DNA from: Cryptosporangium minutisporangium
Lineage (GTDB): Bacteria > Actinomycetota > Actinomycetes > Mycobacteriales > Cryptosporangiaceae
Length of the DNA stretch: 64,000 nt
Direction: 5' to 3'
Assembly (NCBI RefSeq): GCF_039536245.1
Contig: NZ_BAAAYN010000018.1
Span: forward strand, 1 to 64,000
The notes under the pieces are model-generated. The model saw only the letters and a program-made list of their open reading frames with translations. It searched no databases and was not told where the DNA came from. How positions within the stretch are numbered: the stretch's first letter is position 1; each line of letters opens with the position of its first letter. The position numbers and the translations under genes were made by a program. Below, one piece after another: positions 34,513 to 43,124 of this stretch.

Positions 34513-34930
34513 GCAGCGGACGAGTCGGCCTGTACGCCGGGTCCTGTTGCCAGGGCGCCTTGCGGCACTGCCCTGGCCGGCGGCCATCCATCTCGGCCTG
34601 CCGTTGCCGACAGGCTCTAGCGGTCTACCCGTGGACTCGGGCGGGCAGCCCTCGAGCGTCCACGCAGAGCAGCCAGGCTGCTCCTCTTGACCTTGCTCCG
34701 GGTGGGGTTTACCGAGCCGCCCCGGTCGCCCGGGGCGCTGGTGGTCTCTTACACCACCGTTTCACCCTTACCGGGTCACCGTACGGTGCCCGGCGGTCTG
34801 TTTTCTGTGGCACTTTCCCGCGGGTCACCCCGGGTTGCCGTTAACAACCACCCTGCCCTCTGGAGCCCGGACGTTCCTCGGCAGCACCACTGGGGTACTG
34901 ACGCGACCGCCCGGCCGGCTCGTCCGCCGC
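34513..34930 (-). ncRNA. rnpB: RNase P RNA (bacterial type A)
   Basis: Catalytic RNA that matures tRNA 5' ends. Read on the minus strand it has the conserved elements in order: GAGGAACGTCCGGGCTCC (P4 5' region), ACAGAAAACAGACCGCC, GGTAAGGGTGAAACGGTGG, GTAAGAGACCACCAGC, and GGTAAACCCCACCCGGAGCA. The two ends pair in a 12-bp P1 helix (GCGGCGGACGAG at 34930-34919 with CTCGTCCGCTGC at 34524-34513), fixing a length of 418 nt, normal for actinobacteria. TAACAT (34938-34943 minus) ends 7 nt before the first base of P1, an exact promoter fit. All protein frames over this interval are spurious. Confidence 0.95.
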
Positions 34931-34937
34931 GGTGCCC

Positions 34938-34963
34938 ATGTTACGCACCCTGCCCCGTACGGT
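34938..34963. promoter_or_regulatory. Back-to-back -10 elements for rnpB and the TauE gene
   Basis: TAACAT (34938-34943, minus) serves rnpB; TACGGT (34958-34963, plus) lies 7 nt before the TauE ATG. The two promoters face away from each other within 42 bp, so their -35 regions overlap. Confidence 0.6.
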
Positions 34964-34970
34964 GAGGCCG

Positions 34971-35744
34971 ATGCACCTGTCACTGATCGACGTCACACTC
35001 CTGGTCGTCGCGGGCCTCGCCGCCGGCATGGTGAACGCGATCGCCGGTGGCGGGTCGCTGCTGACGTTCCCCGCGCTGATCGCCACCGGCCTGCCCGCCG
35101 TGGCCGCGAACGTGACGAACTCGCTGTCGGTGACGCCGGGGTACTGGTCGAGCGTCTGGGGTAGCCGGGCCGAGTTGGCGGGGCAAGCTAAGCGCGCGCG
35201 GTGGCTGGTTCCGCTGGCGCTGGTCGGCGGCGTCGGCGGGTGTGTCCTGCTCCTGCTGACCCCGCCGTCGGTCTTCGAGGTGGTCACGCCGTTCCTGGTG
35301 CTCAGCGCCACCGCGGTGCTGGGCTTCCAGACCAAGCTGCAGGGGCTGATCGGACATCCCGCCGACCTCTCGCCCCTGCGTCGACGGGCCACGCTCACGG
35401 TTTTGACGCTCCTGGGCGCCGCGTACGGCGGTTACTTCGGCGCGGCGCTCGGCGTCGTGCTGGTGGCCGTGCTGGCATTGGTGCTCGACGAGACGCTGCA
35501 GCGGGTCAACGCGCTGAAGAACGTCCTGTCGGCGACGGTGGGGGCCGTGACCGTCGCGGTCTACGCGATATTCGGCCCGGTCTCGTGGCTGGGTGTCGCG
35601 GTCGTGGCGCCGGCGACGGTCGCGGGCGGTTACCTCGGCGCACGTGTCGCCCGGCGGCTGTCGGCGCGGACGCTGCGCTGGACGATCGTTGTCTTCGGCA
35701 CGGTGGTCGGCCTGATCCTGTTGTACCGCGCGATCTGGAGTTGA
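34971..35744 (+). CDS. TauE/SafE-family sulfite/organo-anion exporter
   Basis: 257 aa with about eight transmembrane helices in two halves, each bearing the family motif: GMVNAIAGGGSLLTFPALIA (about 18-37) and GAAYGGYFGAALGVVLVAVL (about 147-166). Members move sulfite, sulfoacetate or related anions; the substrate is unknown here. ATG 34971 is preceded by TACGGT at 7 nt and also by GTGAGG at 3 nt. Upstream in-frame ATG 34932 lies inside the rnpB promoter and is rejected. A 32-bp tandem repeat array follows the gene. Confidence 0.92.
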   Translation: MHLSLIDVTLLVVAGLAAGMVNAIAGGGSLLTFPALIATGLPAVAANVTNSLSVTPGYWSSVWGSRAELAGQAKRARWLVPLALVGGVGGCVLLLLTPPSVFEVVTPFLVLSATAVLGFQTKLQGLIGHPADLSPLRRRATLTVLTLLGAAYGGYFGAALGVVLVAVLALVLDETLQRVNALKNVLSATVGAVTVAVYAIFGPVSWLGVAVVAPATVAGGYLGARVARRLSARTLRWTIVVFGTVVGLILLYRAIWS

Positions 35745-35779
35745 CCCGGCCCTCAACGGCTCCCACGCCGGTACCGAGT

Positions 35780-36131
35780 CGTGGTTGTCGCCGTTTCCCG
35801 GCGCCGGCCCGGATGGTTGGCGCGCTTCCCGGGTGCCCGAACCGATGGTTGGCGCGCTTTCCGGGCGCCAGACCTCATGGCTGGCGCGCTTCCCGGGTGC
35901 CGGAACCGATGGTTGGCGCGCTTCCCGGGCGCCAGACCCCATGGCTGGCGCGCTTCCCGGGTGCCGGAACCGATGGTTGGCGCGCTTCCCGGGCGCCAGA
36001 CCCCATGGCTGGCGCGCTTCCCGGGTGCCCGAACCGATGGTTGGCGCGCTTCCCGGGCGCCGGACCCCATGGTTGGCGTGCATTCCGGGTGCCGGGCGGG
36101 ATGAATGTCGCGCTACCCGTGCCATGGCGCG
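35780..36131. repeat. Tandem array of eleven 32-bp units (higher-order 64-bp pairs)
   Basis: Units begin at 35780, 35812, 35844, 35876, 35908, 35940, 35972, 36004, 36036, 36068 and 36100. Two versions alternate, one starting GATGGTTGGCGCGC and the other CATGGCTGGCGCGC, so the true period is 64 bp; the outer copies are degenerate. Each unit holds TGGCGC...GCGCCA able to form a 6-bp stem. Period 32 is not a multiple of 3 and there are no unique spacers, so it is neither a coding repeat nor a CRISPR. It occupies most of the 699-bp gap after the TauE gene. Confidence 0.9.
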
Positions 36132-36443
36132 GCATTCGCGACAACCATCTCCGACTCACCCGGAAATCGCAGCAACCATGGAGCGGAGCGCGGCGGCCCC
36201 GGGCGGTGTGACTCTGCGGGCGGCGGCCCGGGCGGTATTCACCCGCCGGGGGTCTCCACCCGGCGGTGTCCACTCGCCGGGCGGCGGGCGACACCCAGCT
36301 AGTTGTCAGCACCAGCGCCGCATCCCGCGCACTCCCCGACCCCGCGTGACAAGAACTGCCCTTATCACCCGAATCCCCTGCGAAACGGCGTAAGTCAAAG
36401 CTAGCGTCGCGGGCCCCACACCCCCTCACCGCTGAGGAGCGAC
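36132..36443. other. Intergenic region upstream of secreted hydrolase
   Basis: Contains inverted CAACCAT fragments (around 36141 and 36171) that echo the 32-bp array, a GC-rich stretch with repeated GGCGG, then TAGCGT near 36403 as a possible -10 for the hydrolase gene and GAGGAG before its ATG. No open frame here looks coding. Confidence 0.5.
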
Positions 36444-37832
36444 ATGTCAGCCCCGCGAAAACGCCGCTGGAGCGGCGTCCTCGTCCTCGCCGCACTCGTC
36501 GCGGCCGGACTCACGGCGCCCGTGCAGGCTGCCGAAACCCCGACGCTCACGCCGATCCCCGCCGACCTCGGCAAGGGCATCCAGGGACGGGTCAGCCCGA
36601 CGGCGCAGGACCTGCCCGCGCTCGGGTACACCGAGGAAGAGTTCAAGGTCGAGGGCACGGCCACCAGCTACACCGCCGACGGCAACCTCGGCAGCGACGG
36701 CAAGTGGAACGTCAAGCCCGCGAGCCAAGCGCCGTACACGACCCGCGTCGTGGTCCGCCGGCCGACGAACCCCGCCAAGTTCAACGGCACGGTCGTCGTC
36801 GAGTGGGTCAACGTCAGCTTCGGCGTCGACATCCCGGTGGAGTTCGGGCAGTCCTGGGAGGAGTTCGTCCGCGAGGGCTACGCGTACGTCGGTGTCTCTG
36901 CGCAGAAGGTGGGCATCGACAAGCTCAAAAGCTACGACCCGGTCCGCTACCCCGATGTCACCACGCCCGGCGACGCGGCGTCCTACGACATCTTCTCGCA
37001 GGCAGCGAAGGCCGCCGGCCAACAGTTGAACGCCAAAAGAATGATCGCCTCCGGGCACTCGCAGTCCGCGTTACGCCTGGTCACGTACGCGAACGCGATC
37101 CAGCCCCGGGACCGGATCTTCGACGGGTTCCTGATCCACGGCCGCTCGACCGGCGCCGCCGAGATCGCCTCCGGCCAGTCGACGCCGCTGATCTCGAACA
37201 TCCGCGATGACCTCGGTGTCCCGACGCTGCAGGTGCAGGCGGAGACCGACACGCTCGTGTACAGCATCAGCCGCCAGCCCGACGCGACGAACCTCCGCAC
37301 CTGGGAGGTGGCGGGCACCGCGCACGGCGACGCGTACCTCACCGAGTCGCTCGACAAGGTGAACGCCCGGGAGAAGATCATCGACAACGGCAACCCGGTG
37401 CGGTGCGACAAGCCGCTCAACGCGATGCCCGCGCACTACGCCCACAACGCGGCATACCACGCGCTCGACCAGTGGATCCGGACGGGCAAGCCCGCACCGC
37501 GCGCTCCGCGCATCGAGGGCCTGGGCCCGCTGTTGAGCCGGGACGGCAACCAGAACGTGAAGGGCGGCATCCGGCTGCCCGACATCGAGGCGCCGATCGC
37601 GAGTTACGGCCCGACGAACAGCGGTGGCAACGTCCCCGGCGCATGCCTCCTGCTCGGCACGACGACCGCGTTCGACGCCGCGAAGCTCCGCAGCCTCTAC
37701 CCGACGCACGCCGCCTACGTCACGCGGTACACCGCGGCGGCGGCGAAGGCACGGGACGCCGGGTTCCTGCGCCCGGCGGACTACACAGCCGCGGTCCGCG
37801 CGGCCCAGGCCCGCCCCGTCCCACCTGCCTGA
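36444..37832 (+). CDS. Secreted alpha/beta-hydrolase domain protein
   Basis: 462 aa. Signal peptide about 1-30 (RKRRWSGVLVLAALVAAGL...VQA|AE). Nucleophile Ser in ASGHSQSAL, and GTAHGDAYL probably carries the catalytic His; the long conserved VEWVNVSFGVDIP segment is typical of the PF20091-type (alpha/beta hydrolase domain) secreted family, whose substrates are unknown. Good ribosome site GAGGAG before ATG 36444. The last twelve codons (VRAAQARPVPPA) and the stop belong to the first unit of a 45-bp minisatellite, so the C-terminus has been shaped by the repeat. A strong terminator follows at 38015. Confidence 0.85.
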   Translation: MSAPRKRRWSGVLVLAALVAAGLTAPVQAAETPTLTPIPADLGKGIQGRVSPTAQDLPALGYTEEEFKVEGTATSYTADGNLGSDGKWNVKPASQAPYTTRVVVRRPTNPAKFNGTVVVEWVNVSFGVDIPVEFGQSWEEFVREGYAYVGVSAQKVGIDKLKSYDPVRYPDVTTPGDAASYDIFSQAAKAAGQQLNAKRMIASGHSQSALRLVTYANAIQPRDRIFDGFLIHGRSTGAAEIASGQSTPLISNIRDDLGVPTLQVQAETDTLVYSISRQPDATNLRTWEVAGTAHGDAYLTESLDKVNAREKIIDNGNPVRCDKPLNAMPAHYAHNAAYHALDQWIRTGKPAPRAPRIEGLGPLLSRDGNQNVKGGIRLPDIEAPIASYGPTNSGGNVPGACLLLGTTTAFDAAKLRSLYPTHAAYVTRYTAAAAKARDAGFLRPADYTAAVRAAQARPVPPA

Positions 37833-37972
37833 AAAGGGGTCCGCGCGGCCCAGGCCCGCCCCGTCCCACCTGCCTGAAAAGAGGTCCGCGCGGCCCGAGC
37901 CCGCCCCGTCCCACCAGCCTGAAAGAGGTCCGCGCGGCCCGAGCCTGCCCCGTCCCACCAGCCTGAAAAGGA
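37794..37972 (+). repeat. 45-bp minisatellite duplicating the gene's 3' end and stop codon (4 copies)
   Basis: Copies start at 37794, 37839, 37884 and 37928 (last spacing 44), each beginning GTCCGCGCGGCCC and containing GCCTGAAA. Copy 1 is the final coding part of the hydrolase including its TGA (37830-37832); the others lie in the 3' untranslated region, each again with an in-frame-type TGA. The array sits between the stop and a strong terminator. Confidence 0.9.
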
Positions 37973-38014
37973 GCGATGATGCGGGAACCGTCAGCACGGG
38001 TAGACCCGCAGTAG

Positions 38015-38053
38015 GCCGGGTGGCCCGCCGACCGGGACGGCGGGCCACCCGGC
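38015..38053. terminator. Strong bidirectional hairpin terminator
   Basis: 16-bp perfect stem (38015-38030 with 38038-38053) with a 7-nt loop, between the convergent hydrolase gene and the MctP-like permease (stop at 38061). Confidence 0.8.
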
Positions 38054-38060
38054 TGCTCCA

Positions 38061-39704
38061 TCACGTGGCCGACGGCCGCCCGTCCCCGACGAGCTCCGGG
38101 ATGTCGCGCACCTTCGGGTCGCCCTGCTCCGCGGTGTAGTCCGACGGCTTCGTGACGTCCTCGCCGTCCGCGACCTTGCCCGCCCGCAGGCCCCACGTCA
38201 CCAGCGCCACCACGATCAGGTTCAGCGCCACCGACAGGAAGCCGGCGTAGATCGTCCACTTGGTGTCCACGCCCAGCTCGGAGAGTTTGAAGGCCGAGCC
38301 GCCGAAGTGCTTCCGGTCGGTCGCCGGGTTCGGGATCGTCCACAGCATCCAGAACCCGAACACCATCCCGGCGACCCACCCGGCCACCAACGCCCACTTG
38401 TGGAACCAGCGGGTGAACACCCCGAGTGCCACCGCGGGCAGCGTCTGCAGGATGATGACGCCGCCGATCAGCTGCAGGTCGATCGAGTACTGGGTGTCCA
38501 GGCCCAGCACCAGCACGACCGCGACGAACTTCACGACGAGCGACACCAGCTTGCTGACCTGTGCTTCCTCTCGCGGGGAGGCGTCGCGCCGGATGTACTC
38601 GGTGTAGATGTTCCGGGTGAACAGGTTCGCCGCCGCGATCGACATGACCGCCGCCGGCACCAGCGCCCCGATTCCGATCGCCGCGAAGGCGATACCGGCG
38701 AACCACGATGGGAACGCCCAGCCGAACAGCAGCGGCACGACCGTGTTCCGGTCGCCGGGCACCCCGGCCGCGGGGTCGGCCCCGACCGGCACGATCTCCG
38801 CCGCGATCGCCATCAGGCCCAGCAGCGCCAGCAGCCCGAGGACGAACGAGTACGCGGGCAACGCCGCCATGTTCCGCTTCACGGTGTCCCGCGAACGGGC
38901 GGCCAGCACTCCGGTCAACGAGTGCGGATAGAGGAACAGCGCCAACGCCGACCCGAACGCGAGCGTCACGTAGTTCAGCTGGTTGTTCGCGTTGAGCAAC
39001 AGACCCGACCCGGCCGCCTGCGCGGCGGGTTGACTGAACTTCTCCCCCGCGGCGGCGAAGATCGCGTCCCAGCCGCCGAGCTTCGTCGGGATCACCACGA
39101 TCGCGACGATGACGGTCAGGTAGATCAGCGTGTCCTTGACGAACGCGATCAGCGCCGGTGCCCGCAGGCCCGAGTTGTAGGTGTAGATGGCCAGGATCAG
39201 GAACGCGATCGTGATCGGCCACTTGCCCTCGACGCCCATCGCCTTCAGGACGGCTTCGATGCCGACCAGCTGCAGCGCGATGTACGGCATCGTCGCGACG
39301 ATGCCGGTGATCGCGACCAGCAGTGCCATCGTCGACGACCCGAACCGGGCGCGGACGAAGTCGGCGGGCGTCACGAACCCGTGCACGTGCGACACCGACC
39401 AGAGCCGCACCAGCGGAATCAGCACCAGCGGATAGAGCACGACCGTGTACGGCAACGCGAAAAAGCCCATCGCGCCGGCGCCGAACATCAGCGCGGGCAC
39501 GGCGACGAACGTGTACGCCGTGTAGAGGTCACCGCCGAGCAGGAACCAGGTGATCCAGCCGCCGAAGTTCCGCCCGCCGAGACCCCACTCGTCGAGGTGC
39601 TCCATGGTGTCCGGCCGGCGCCAGCGCGAGGCCACGAACCCCAGAACGCTGACGAACGCGAACAGCACGATGAAGATCGTCAGCTCGGTGACTTGGACTT
39701 CCAT
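38061..39704 (-). CDS. Sodium:solute symporter, monocarboxylate permease (MctP-like)
   Basis: 547 aa, about 13 transmembrane helices of the SSS (LeuT-fold) family. GGRNFGGWITWFLLGGDLYTAYTFVAVP (helices 1-2; quoted in two parts as GGRNFGGWITWF and LLGGDLYTAYTF) and TPADFVRARFGS are typical of MctP, a permease for lactate, pyruvate and other monocarboxylates. ATG 39704 lies 3 bp after the stop of the DUF3311 gene, so the pair is one unit, like YhdT-PanF. C-terminal 30 residues are acidic and cytoplasmic. Confidence 0.92.
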   Translation of the reverse strand: MEVQVTELTIFIVLFAFVSVLGFVASRWRRPDTMEHLDEWGLGGRNFGGWITWFLLGGDLYTAYTFVAVPALMFGAGAMGFFALPYTVVLYPLVLIPLVRLWSVSHVHGFVTPADFVRARFGSSTMALLVAITGIVATMPYIALQLVGIEAVLKAMGVEGKWPITIAFLILAIYTYNSGLRAPALIAFVKDTLIYLTVIVAIVVIPTKLGGWDAIFAAAGEKFSQPAAQAAGSGLLLNANNQLNYVTLAFGSALALFLYPHSLTGVLAARSRDTVKRNMAALPAYSFVLGLLALLGLMAIAAEIVPVGADPAAGVPGDRNTVVPLLFGWAFPSWFAGIAFAAIGIGALVPAAVMSIAAANLFTRNIYTEYIRRDASPREEAQVSKLVSLVVKFVAVVLVLGLDTQYSIDLQLIGGVIILQTLPAVALGVFTRWFHKWALVAGWVAGMVFGFWMLWTIPNPATDRKHFGGSAFKLSELGVDTKWTIYAGFLSVALNLIVVALVTWGLRAGKVADGEDVTKPSDYTAEQGDPKVRDIPELVGDGRPSAT

Positions 39705-39707
39705 GGG

Positions 39708-39944
39708 TCACCGCCCCCGCGTCTGTCGGTAGACGACCAGCGTGATGGCGACGCTGAGCACGACGAACAGCAGCTGGAGCCAGTAGAAACGCGGGATACC
39801 CCAGATCGTCGGATCCGTATGGTTGTAGAGCATCGGCAGCAGCGGTACGACGATCGGCACGAGCAGCAACCAGTACCAGTGGTTGCGATCGGACCGAGCC
39901 GGCGGTTCCGAAGGAGGCGTCGGCGTCTCCTCGGTAGCGGACAT
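39708..39944 (-). CDS. DUF3311 small membrane protein, partner of the permease
   Basis: 78 aa with two transmembrane helices (about 21-38 and 50-70: WYWLLLVPIVVPLLPMLY and WLQLLFVVLSVAITLVV). The NHTDPTIWGIPRFYW link between them is the DUF3311 hallmark; such genes almost always precede an SSS-family symporter, probably as an accessory subunit. ATG 39944 has AGGAG 6 nt upstream; the longer frame to 39983 has no site. TAGTGT-like sequence lies about 40 nt upstream. Confidence 0.88.
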   Translation of the reverse strand: MSATEETPTPPSEPPARSDRNHWYWLLLVPIVVPLLPMLYNHTDPTIWGIPRFYWLQLLFVVLSVAITLVVYRQTRGR

Positions 39945-40059
39945 AGCGGTCTCCTTACACCGAGTCGCAGTGGTGCAGGTCACAAGACACTAGCCCGCAA
40001 ATGCCCCACCGGGAACCGATACCGCGCCCAGCGGTCCCGCCTGCGCGCCCGGCGGTCGA

Positions 40060-41505
40060 CTACCCCGCGAGATGGTGCGCGTCGTTCACCAGGCGCACGT
40101 TCGCCGGGCCGTCCGCGTACCAGTCCACCTCGGAGACCCCGGTGACGTCGAGCTGCAATCGGTAGAGCATGCTCGGCGGCGCCTCCAGCGCCAGGCGCAG
40201 CAACGTCTTCAACGGCGTGACGTGCGAGACCACGACGAGCGTCTGCCCGGCGTACTCGGCGAGCAACCGCTCCCGCCATGCGTTCACCCGCTCGGCGACC
40301 TGCGCGAAGCTCTCCCCGCCCGGGGGAGCCACGTCCGGCGAGGCCAGCCAGGCGTCCAGCGCGGCCGGATCGGCCCGCCGCGCCTCGCTGAACGTCAGCC
40401 CTTCCCAGGCGCCGAAGTCGGCCTCGACCAGGTCGTCGTCGGTAACCAGGTCGACGTCGGCGGCCTTCGCGATCAACTCGGCGGTGTGCCGGGCGCGCCG
40501 CAGCGGCGAGCTGATGACCAGATCGATACCCGGTCGCGCACCGAGCCGCGCCGCGACCCGCTCGGCCTGCGCGACACCGTCCTCCGACAGCGGCACGTCA
40601 CCACGTCCGGAGAACCGCCGCTCCGGCGAGAGCAGCGACGAGGCATGCCGGACCAGCACCGTCGTGGTCGTCCGCCGTTGCGGTCCGCTGCTCCACCCCG
40701 GTACCGCGCTTTTCATCGACGCGTGCCCGGTCGCCACCGCAGGACGGTTCTGCGGCGCGTCACCACGGGACGCCTCCGCCGGTGCGGTCGCGGTCGGGTC
40801 AGTGCCACCGGCTGACGCAGCGCTCGTCGGCCCCGCGTCGGCGGCGTCGAACAGCGTCGGGGCGTCCGCGCGCCGGTCGGCGGCCTTGGCCTTGCCAGCG
40901 GCCGGAGCCGCCGCGGGCTTGGCCTTACCGGTGGCCGAAGCCGCCGCGGCTTTCTCCGCCGGCTCCGCGGCCGCCATCGCACCACCGCGCGCCGCGGTAC
41001 CCGCACGCGGCGCGGCAGCCGCGTCCGTGCGCACGTCGGCCGGGGGCCCGGGGCGACCGGCCGAGCCGCCGCCGGCGACGAGGTCACGAACGACGTCCTC
41101 GCCGTCCATCGCCCTGTTGGCCAACGCGTCCGCGGCCTTGTTCTCCGCCCGCGGGATCCAGCTGAGCGTCGTCGCCTCGAACGAGCCCAGCAACTCGGTG
41201 GCCCGACTCACCAGCGGTCGCAGGTGCGGCTGCTTGACCTGCCACCGCCCCGAGCACTGCTCGATGACCAGTTTGGAGTCCATCCGGACATCGACCCGGC
41301 GGGCGCCGACCGCCTGGGCGGCCTCCAGCCCGGCGATCAGCCCCGAGTACTCCGCGACGTTGTTCGTCGTGATCCCGAGCCCTTTGGCCCGCTCGGCGAG
41401 CACCGCGCCGGTCTCCGGATCGAGGACGACCGCGCCGTATCCGGCGTTGCCGGGGTTGCCGCGCGATCCACCGTCGGCCTCCACCACGACGTGGTCGAAG
41501 CTCAC
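40060..41505 (-). CDS. Bifunctional RNase HI / histidine phosphatase (Rv2228c type)
   Basis: 481 aa in three parts. RNase HI domain (1-135): VEADGGSRGNPG with Asp11, EYSGLIAGLEAA, VRMDSKLVIEQ and KAADALANRAM supply the acidic catalytic set that cuts RNA in RNA-DNA hybrids. Ala/Pro-rich linker (about 136-270). Phosphoglycerate-mutase-like domain (about 275-480) with LVRHASSLLS, ISSPLRRARHTA and VVSHVTPLK; in mycobacteria this part has alpha-ribazole phosphatase activity. GTG 41505 overlaps the zinc-ribbon stop by GTGA, so it is translationally coupled; the ORF to 41544 is longer than needed. Confidence 0.95.
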   Translation of the reverse strand: MSFDHVVVEADGGSRGNPGNAGYGAVVLDPETGAVLAERAKGLGITTNNVAEYSGLIAGLEAAQAVGARRVDVRMDSKLVIEQCSGRWQVKQPHLRPLVSRATELLGSFEATTLSWIPRAENKAADALANRAMDGEDVVRDLVAGGGSAGRPGPPADVRTDAAAAPRAGTAARGGAMAAAEPAEKAAAASATGKAKPAAAPAAGKAKAADRRADAPTLFDAADAGPTSAASAGGTDPTATAPAEASRGDAPQNRPAVATGHASMKSAVPGWSSGPQRRTTTTVLVRHASSLLSPERRFSGRGDVPLSEDGVAQAERVAARLGARPGIDLVISSPLRRARHTAELIAKAADVDLVTDDDLVEADFGAWEGLTFSEARRADPAALDAWLASPDVAPPGGESFAQVAERVNAWRERLLAEYAGQTLVVVSHVTPLKTLLRLALEAPPSMLYRLQLDVTGVSEVDWYADGPANVRLVNDAHHLAG

Positions 41506-42242
41506 AGGCCGGACTCCGCTGTGCGCACCAGAATGCGGCGGCACTCCTCGCAGCGCAGGACTTCGTCCTCGTCGGCGGCCATGGCCTCCTGCAGCGCGGT
41601 GCCGTACAGCTCGATCCGGCAGCCACCGCAGCGGCGGGCCCGGAGCGCCGCGGCGCCGATGCCACCGCTGGAGGCCCGCAGCTTCTCGTAGAGCGCACGG
41701 AGGTCGTCCGGGATCGCGGCCGACAGCGGCTCACGCTCGGCCGTGCGGGCGGCGACGTCGGCGTCGATCTGGGTCTCCAGCGTGTCCCGGCGCAGTTCCA
41801 GCTCGGCGAGGGCCTCGGTCGCCGCGTCGAAGCGGGACTGCACCTCCGACCGGGCAGCATCGGCGGTCTCCCGCTCCTCCATCAGCGCCAGCTCGTCGTC
41901 CTCCAACGACGACTGACGCGAGGCCAGCGTCTCGACCTCGTGCTGCAGCCGCTCCAGCTCCTTCGCCGCGACCGCCCCGGAGTCCATCCGCTGCCGGTCA
42001 CGGTCCGCCTTCGCCCGCACCTGCTCGACCTCGTTCTCCAGCTTCCGGATCTTCGTGTCGAGCGATTCCACCACCGATTCGGCACCGGACAGCTCGTCGC
42101 GGAGCGCGGCCAGCGCGGCGGCGGTCTTCTCGATCTCGGCGTGCTCGGCCAGCGTGCGCTTCCGGTGGGCGAGCTGGTCGATCGAGAGGTCCACCGCCTG
42201 CAGGTCGAGTAGGCGGAGCTGGTCTGCGGCGGATGCCTTCAC
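41502..42242 (-). CDS. C4-type zinc-ribbon coiled-coil protein (Rv2229c type)
   Basis: 246 aa. Long antiparallel coiled coil (about 10-175, e.g. VESLDTKIRKLENEVEQVR) followed by a zinc ribbon with CGGC and CEEC (about 206-235). Related proteins in other bacteria assist nucleic-acid or protein-handling processes, but no activity is settled. GTG 42242 has AGAAGGAGA 3 nt upstream; the alternative start at 42257 is weaker. Linked by a 4-nt overlap to the RNase H gene and 45 bp downstream of Nif3, the same trio as Rv2228c-Rv2230c. Confidence 0.93.
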   Translation of the reverse strand: MKASAADQLRLLDLQAVDLSIDQLAHRKRTLAEHAEIEKTAAALAALRDELSGAESVVESLDTKIRKLENEVEQVRAKADRDRQRMDSGAVAAKELERLQHEVETLASRQSSLEDDELALMEERETADAARSEVQSRFDAATEALAELELRRDTLETQIDADVAARTAEREPLSAAIPDDLRALYEKLRASSGGIGAAALRARRCGGCRIELYGTALQEAMAADEDEVLRCEECRRILVRTAESGL

Positions 42243-42287
42243 GGTTCTCCTTCTCACCTAGTGGGCGGAGTGGATGCGCCGAGCGGC

Positions 42288-43115
42288 TCAGGACGACGAC
42301 CGGGCTGGCACCACCGCACGCGTCCACGGGTCGGTGACGAGGTCGGATACGAGGACCTCCACCGTAGCGGGCGCCAGCCTTTCGGTGAGCGCGGCGGCGG
42401 CCTGCTCCAGCCACGGTTGCTCGGTGGCCCAGTGTGCGGCGTCGAGCAGCGCGGGACCGCCCGCCTCGGAGTGCTCGGAGGCCGGGTGGTGGCGCAGGTC
42501 GGCGGTGAGGAACGCGTCGACGCCCGCCTGCGTGGCGTCCCCCAGGTAGCTGTCACCGGCACCACCGCTGACGGCCACCGTCCGTACGAGGCGATCGGGG
42601 TCGCCGGTGTAGCGGATGCCGCCGGGCGTGGCAGGCAGTGCCGCGGCGGCCAGCTCGGCGAGGCGGGCGAGCCGCAGCGGCGTCGGGAGCGTGCCGATCC
42701 GGCCGATGCCGTAGATCGGCTGCTTCGGTACCGGACGCAGCGGGCGCAGGTCCCGGAGATCGAGCCGGGCGGCGAGCGCGTCGGAGACGCCGGGGCTGGC
42801 CGAGTCGGCGTTGGTGTGGGCGACGAACAGCCCGGCACCGGCACGGATCAGCCGATGCAGCGTGCGGCCCTTCGGCGTGGTGGTGGGGATCGCGGTCACG
42901 CCGCGCAGCAGCAGCGGGTGGTGGGCGACGACGAGGTCGGCGCCCCAGGTGAGCGCTTCGTCCACGGTGTCGGCGACGACGTCGACGCAGAAGTACACCT
43001 TGCGCACGTCCGTCGAGGGATCACCGCACACCAGGCCCACCGCGTCCCAGCTCTCGGCCAAGTGCGGCGGGTACAGCTCGTCGAACACCTTGGCGATTCT
43101 CGCGATCGTGACCAC
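42288..43115 (-). CDS. Nif3-like dinuclear metal-centre protein
   Basis: 275 aa, Nif3/YbgI/YqfO family, ring hexamer with two metals per subunit. Metal ligands appear in VVAHHPLLL and FVAHTNAD, with the C-terminal His/Glu part also present; AESWDAVGLVCGD is the family start. Suspected GTP cyclohydrolase I type 2-like or metal-dependent hydrolase; true role unknown. TAGCCT (43122-43127 minus) lies 6 nt before GTG 43115, and its TAG is at the same time the stop codon of the upstream kinase-like gene, so a leaderless promoter overlaps the preceding stop. Confidence 0.94.
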   Translation of the reverse strand: MVTIARIAKVFDELYPPHLAESWDAVGLVCGDPSTDVRKVYFCVDVVADTVDEALTWGADLVVAHHPLLLRGVTAIPTTTPKGRTLHRLIRAGAGLFVAHTNADSASPGVSDALAARLDLRDLRPLRPVPKQPIYGIGRIGTLPTPLRLARLAELAAAALPATPGGIRYTGDPDRLVRTVAVSGGAGDSYLGDATQAGVDAFLTADLRHHPASEHSEAGGPALLDAAHWATEQPWLEQAAAALTERLAPATVEVLVSDLVTDPWTRAVVPARSSS

Positions 43116-43124
43116 GTCAGCAGG

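Noticed and set aside
34400-34965. Several open frames of 60-190 aa across 34400-34965
   Set aside because: They lie over rnpB; the RNA motifs and P1 pairing explain the interval and the frames have no ribosome-binding sites or protein-like composition.
35780-36131. The 32-bp array as a CRISPR
   Set aside because: Units are directly adjacent with no unique spacers, and no cas genes are present.
35201-36495. Long ORFs encoding repeated WLARFPGA-like peptides across the array
   Set aside because: Produced by the 32-bp DNA repeat read in three frames; a period that is not a multiple of three argues against coding.
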